DNA of 6,346 bases from Treponema sp. (lineage in GTDB: Bacteria > Spirochaetota > Spirochaetia > Treponematales > Breznakiellaceae), in the NCBI GenBank assembly GCA_031255875.1, contig JAIRRR010000294.1, positions 1 to 6,346 on the forward strand, written 5' to 3'. The notes beneath the pieces were generated by a model. That model made no database searches. It saw only the letters and a list, made by a program, of their open reading frames with translations, and was not told the origin of the DNA. Shown in pieces: positions 5,708 to 6,346 of the stretch. A program made the translations under genes and the position numbers. The stretch's first letter is position 1. Each line of letters opens with the position of its first letter.

Positions 5708-6346
5708 CTATGTTTTCCTTCTAAAAACCCGGTAATTGATATTGGGGAAAAGGTAATGCCGCCGTTCAAGGCCGGTCAGCCATTCGGTGCTGATATAATT
5801 GCTCCCCAGGGCTTCGTAGATAGTTGTAAAATTCCGCAGGCCCGCCTCAATCTGGTTCCGGGCAAAATCCGGGGATTCCTGGCTGTAGAGCATCTTGGGC
5901 CAATCCGAAGACTGCACCAGGAGTATCTCCCGCGCCGCCTGGTTCAGGGCCCGCTCCTTAAGGCCCGAGTCGTTGGGAAAGCGTTCCGCGAGTTCCACCA
6001 TCCGGTCAAGGGAGCGGATCACGTGCCGGTACATCCAGTCATTGGAAGCGTCCAGCCACATCTCGGCATAGCCGTTGGCCCCCCAGGAAGAAAATTCAGG
6101 CATGACGGTTTCCATTTTCTGTATATCCTGCTTGAACAGGTATTCCTGGGGGTTCATAAACTGGAGCCCCTCCCGCCCCGCCGCCTCCCTGAACAGGGTT
6201 TCCAGAAAGACCGGGCCTTCGTACCAGAAACGGCCGAAGCTGTCCGCGTCGAACGCGCAAAGGCTGACGGGGGTTTCGCTCATCAGCGTTTCCGCCTGCC
6301 CGAGCAGCCGCGCGCGGTTATCCAGAAACCGGCGGGCGTGGATTCC
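5708..6346 (-). CDS. GH57-family 1,4-alpha-glucan branching enzyme-like protein, C-terminal part (partial, runs off the right edge)
   Basis: The frame is open from the right edge to the TAG at 5710-5708, giving 212 residues. The ATG at 6283 is internal, since family-like sequence (IHARRFLDNRARLL) precedes it. It resembles the C-terminal part of GH57 branching enzymes, which form alpha-1,6 branches in glycogen-type glucans in the cytoplasm. Matching blocks, numbered from the first codon at the edge, are: AFDADSFGRFWYEGP (31-45), aligned with the family YDxELFGHWWFEGP block and carrying the presumed acid/base Asp33; SSWGANGYAEMWL (86-98); LNQAAREILLVQSSDWPKML (134-153), very typical of the family; and FPNINYRVF (200-208), the usual C-terminal end. 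The nucleophile Glu and barrel start lie outside the window. The His-to-Arg change in the FGHWW block is unusual, so a different alpha-glucan activity within GH57 is possible. It is the first gene of the operon in this window. Confidence 0.85.
   Translation of the reverse strand, partial: GIHARRFLDNRARLLGQAETLMSETPVSLCAFDADSFGRFWYEGPVFLETLFREAAGREGLQFMNPQEYLFKQDIQKMETVMPEFSSWGANGYAEMWLDASNDWMYRHVIRSLDRMVELAERFPNDSGLKERALNQAAREILLVQSSDWPKMLYSQESPDFARNQIEAGLRNFTTIYEALGSNYISTEWLTGLERRHYLFPNINYRVFRRKT
5717..5722 (-). promoter_or_regulatory. Shine-Dalgarno that decides the phosphatase start
   Basis: AGAAGG on the minus strand lies 10 bases before the TTG at 5706-5704, inside the last codons of the branching-enzyme gene. 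The spacing is slightly long but acceptable. The TTG at 5769 has no comparable purine-rich site. Confidence 0.5.

Noticed and set aside
5704..5769. Phosphatase start at the TTG at 5769
   Set aside because: It would overlap the branching-enzyme gene by 62 bases with no Shine-Dalgarno. The TTG at 5706 is better placed.
6281..6283. ATG at 6283 as the true start of the GH57-like gene
   Set aside because: The frame stays open to the window edge and the upstream residues fit the family, so this Met is internal to a truncated gene.

Overview
The window looks like chromosomal core DNA from a GC-rich spirochaete, most likely a Treponema relative. This rests on recalled family resemblance, not a search. 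The clues are a PF10023-type aminopeptidase with a relaxed lipobox, a membrane sensor phosphatase with a SpoIIE-type PP2C domain next to a GH57 branching enzyme, and the character of the small helical protein. There are no transposases, integrases, CRISPR arrays, tRNAs or rRNAs, and nothing points to a mobile island.

Layout, left to right. Positions 1-1406 (minus) hold the N-terminal half of valyl-tRNA synthetase, cut by the left edge. Positions 1407-1723 are a divergent intergenic region with a good sigma70-like promoter and structured leader for valS, two large nested inverted repeats, and an extended -10 promoter for the gene on the other side. That promoter's predicted start point is the A of the ATG, and seven C residues occupy its -35 position. 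Positions 1724-2827 (plus) encode a probable lipoprotein zinc aminopeptidase. Positions 2828-2913 are a short convergent gap with hairpins that may act as terminators.

Positions 2914-6346 (minus) form a tight three-gene unit read right to left: the C-terminal third of a GH57 alpha-glucan branching enzyme (cut by the right edge), an 801-residue sensor with HAMP and PP2C phosphatase domains, and a 125-residue helical protein. The phosphatase probably starts at a TTG one base after the branching-enzyme stop. The Shine-Dalgarno of the small gene overlaps the phosphatase stop. The three proteins are therefore probably made from one mRNA with translational coupling.

The most interesting items are five tandem 11-residue repeats in the small protein (an amphipathic-helix pattern like alpha-synuclein, LEA and apolipoprotein proteins), a roughly 155-residue insertion inside the phosphatase catalytic domain, an atypical GH57 active-site motif, and the poly-C/leaderless promoter architecture of the aminopeptidase. 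I see no clearly new multi-gene defence or mobile system.
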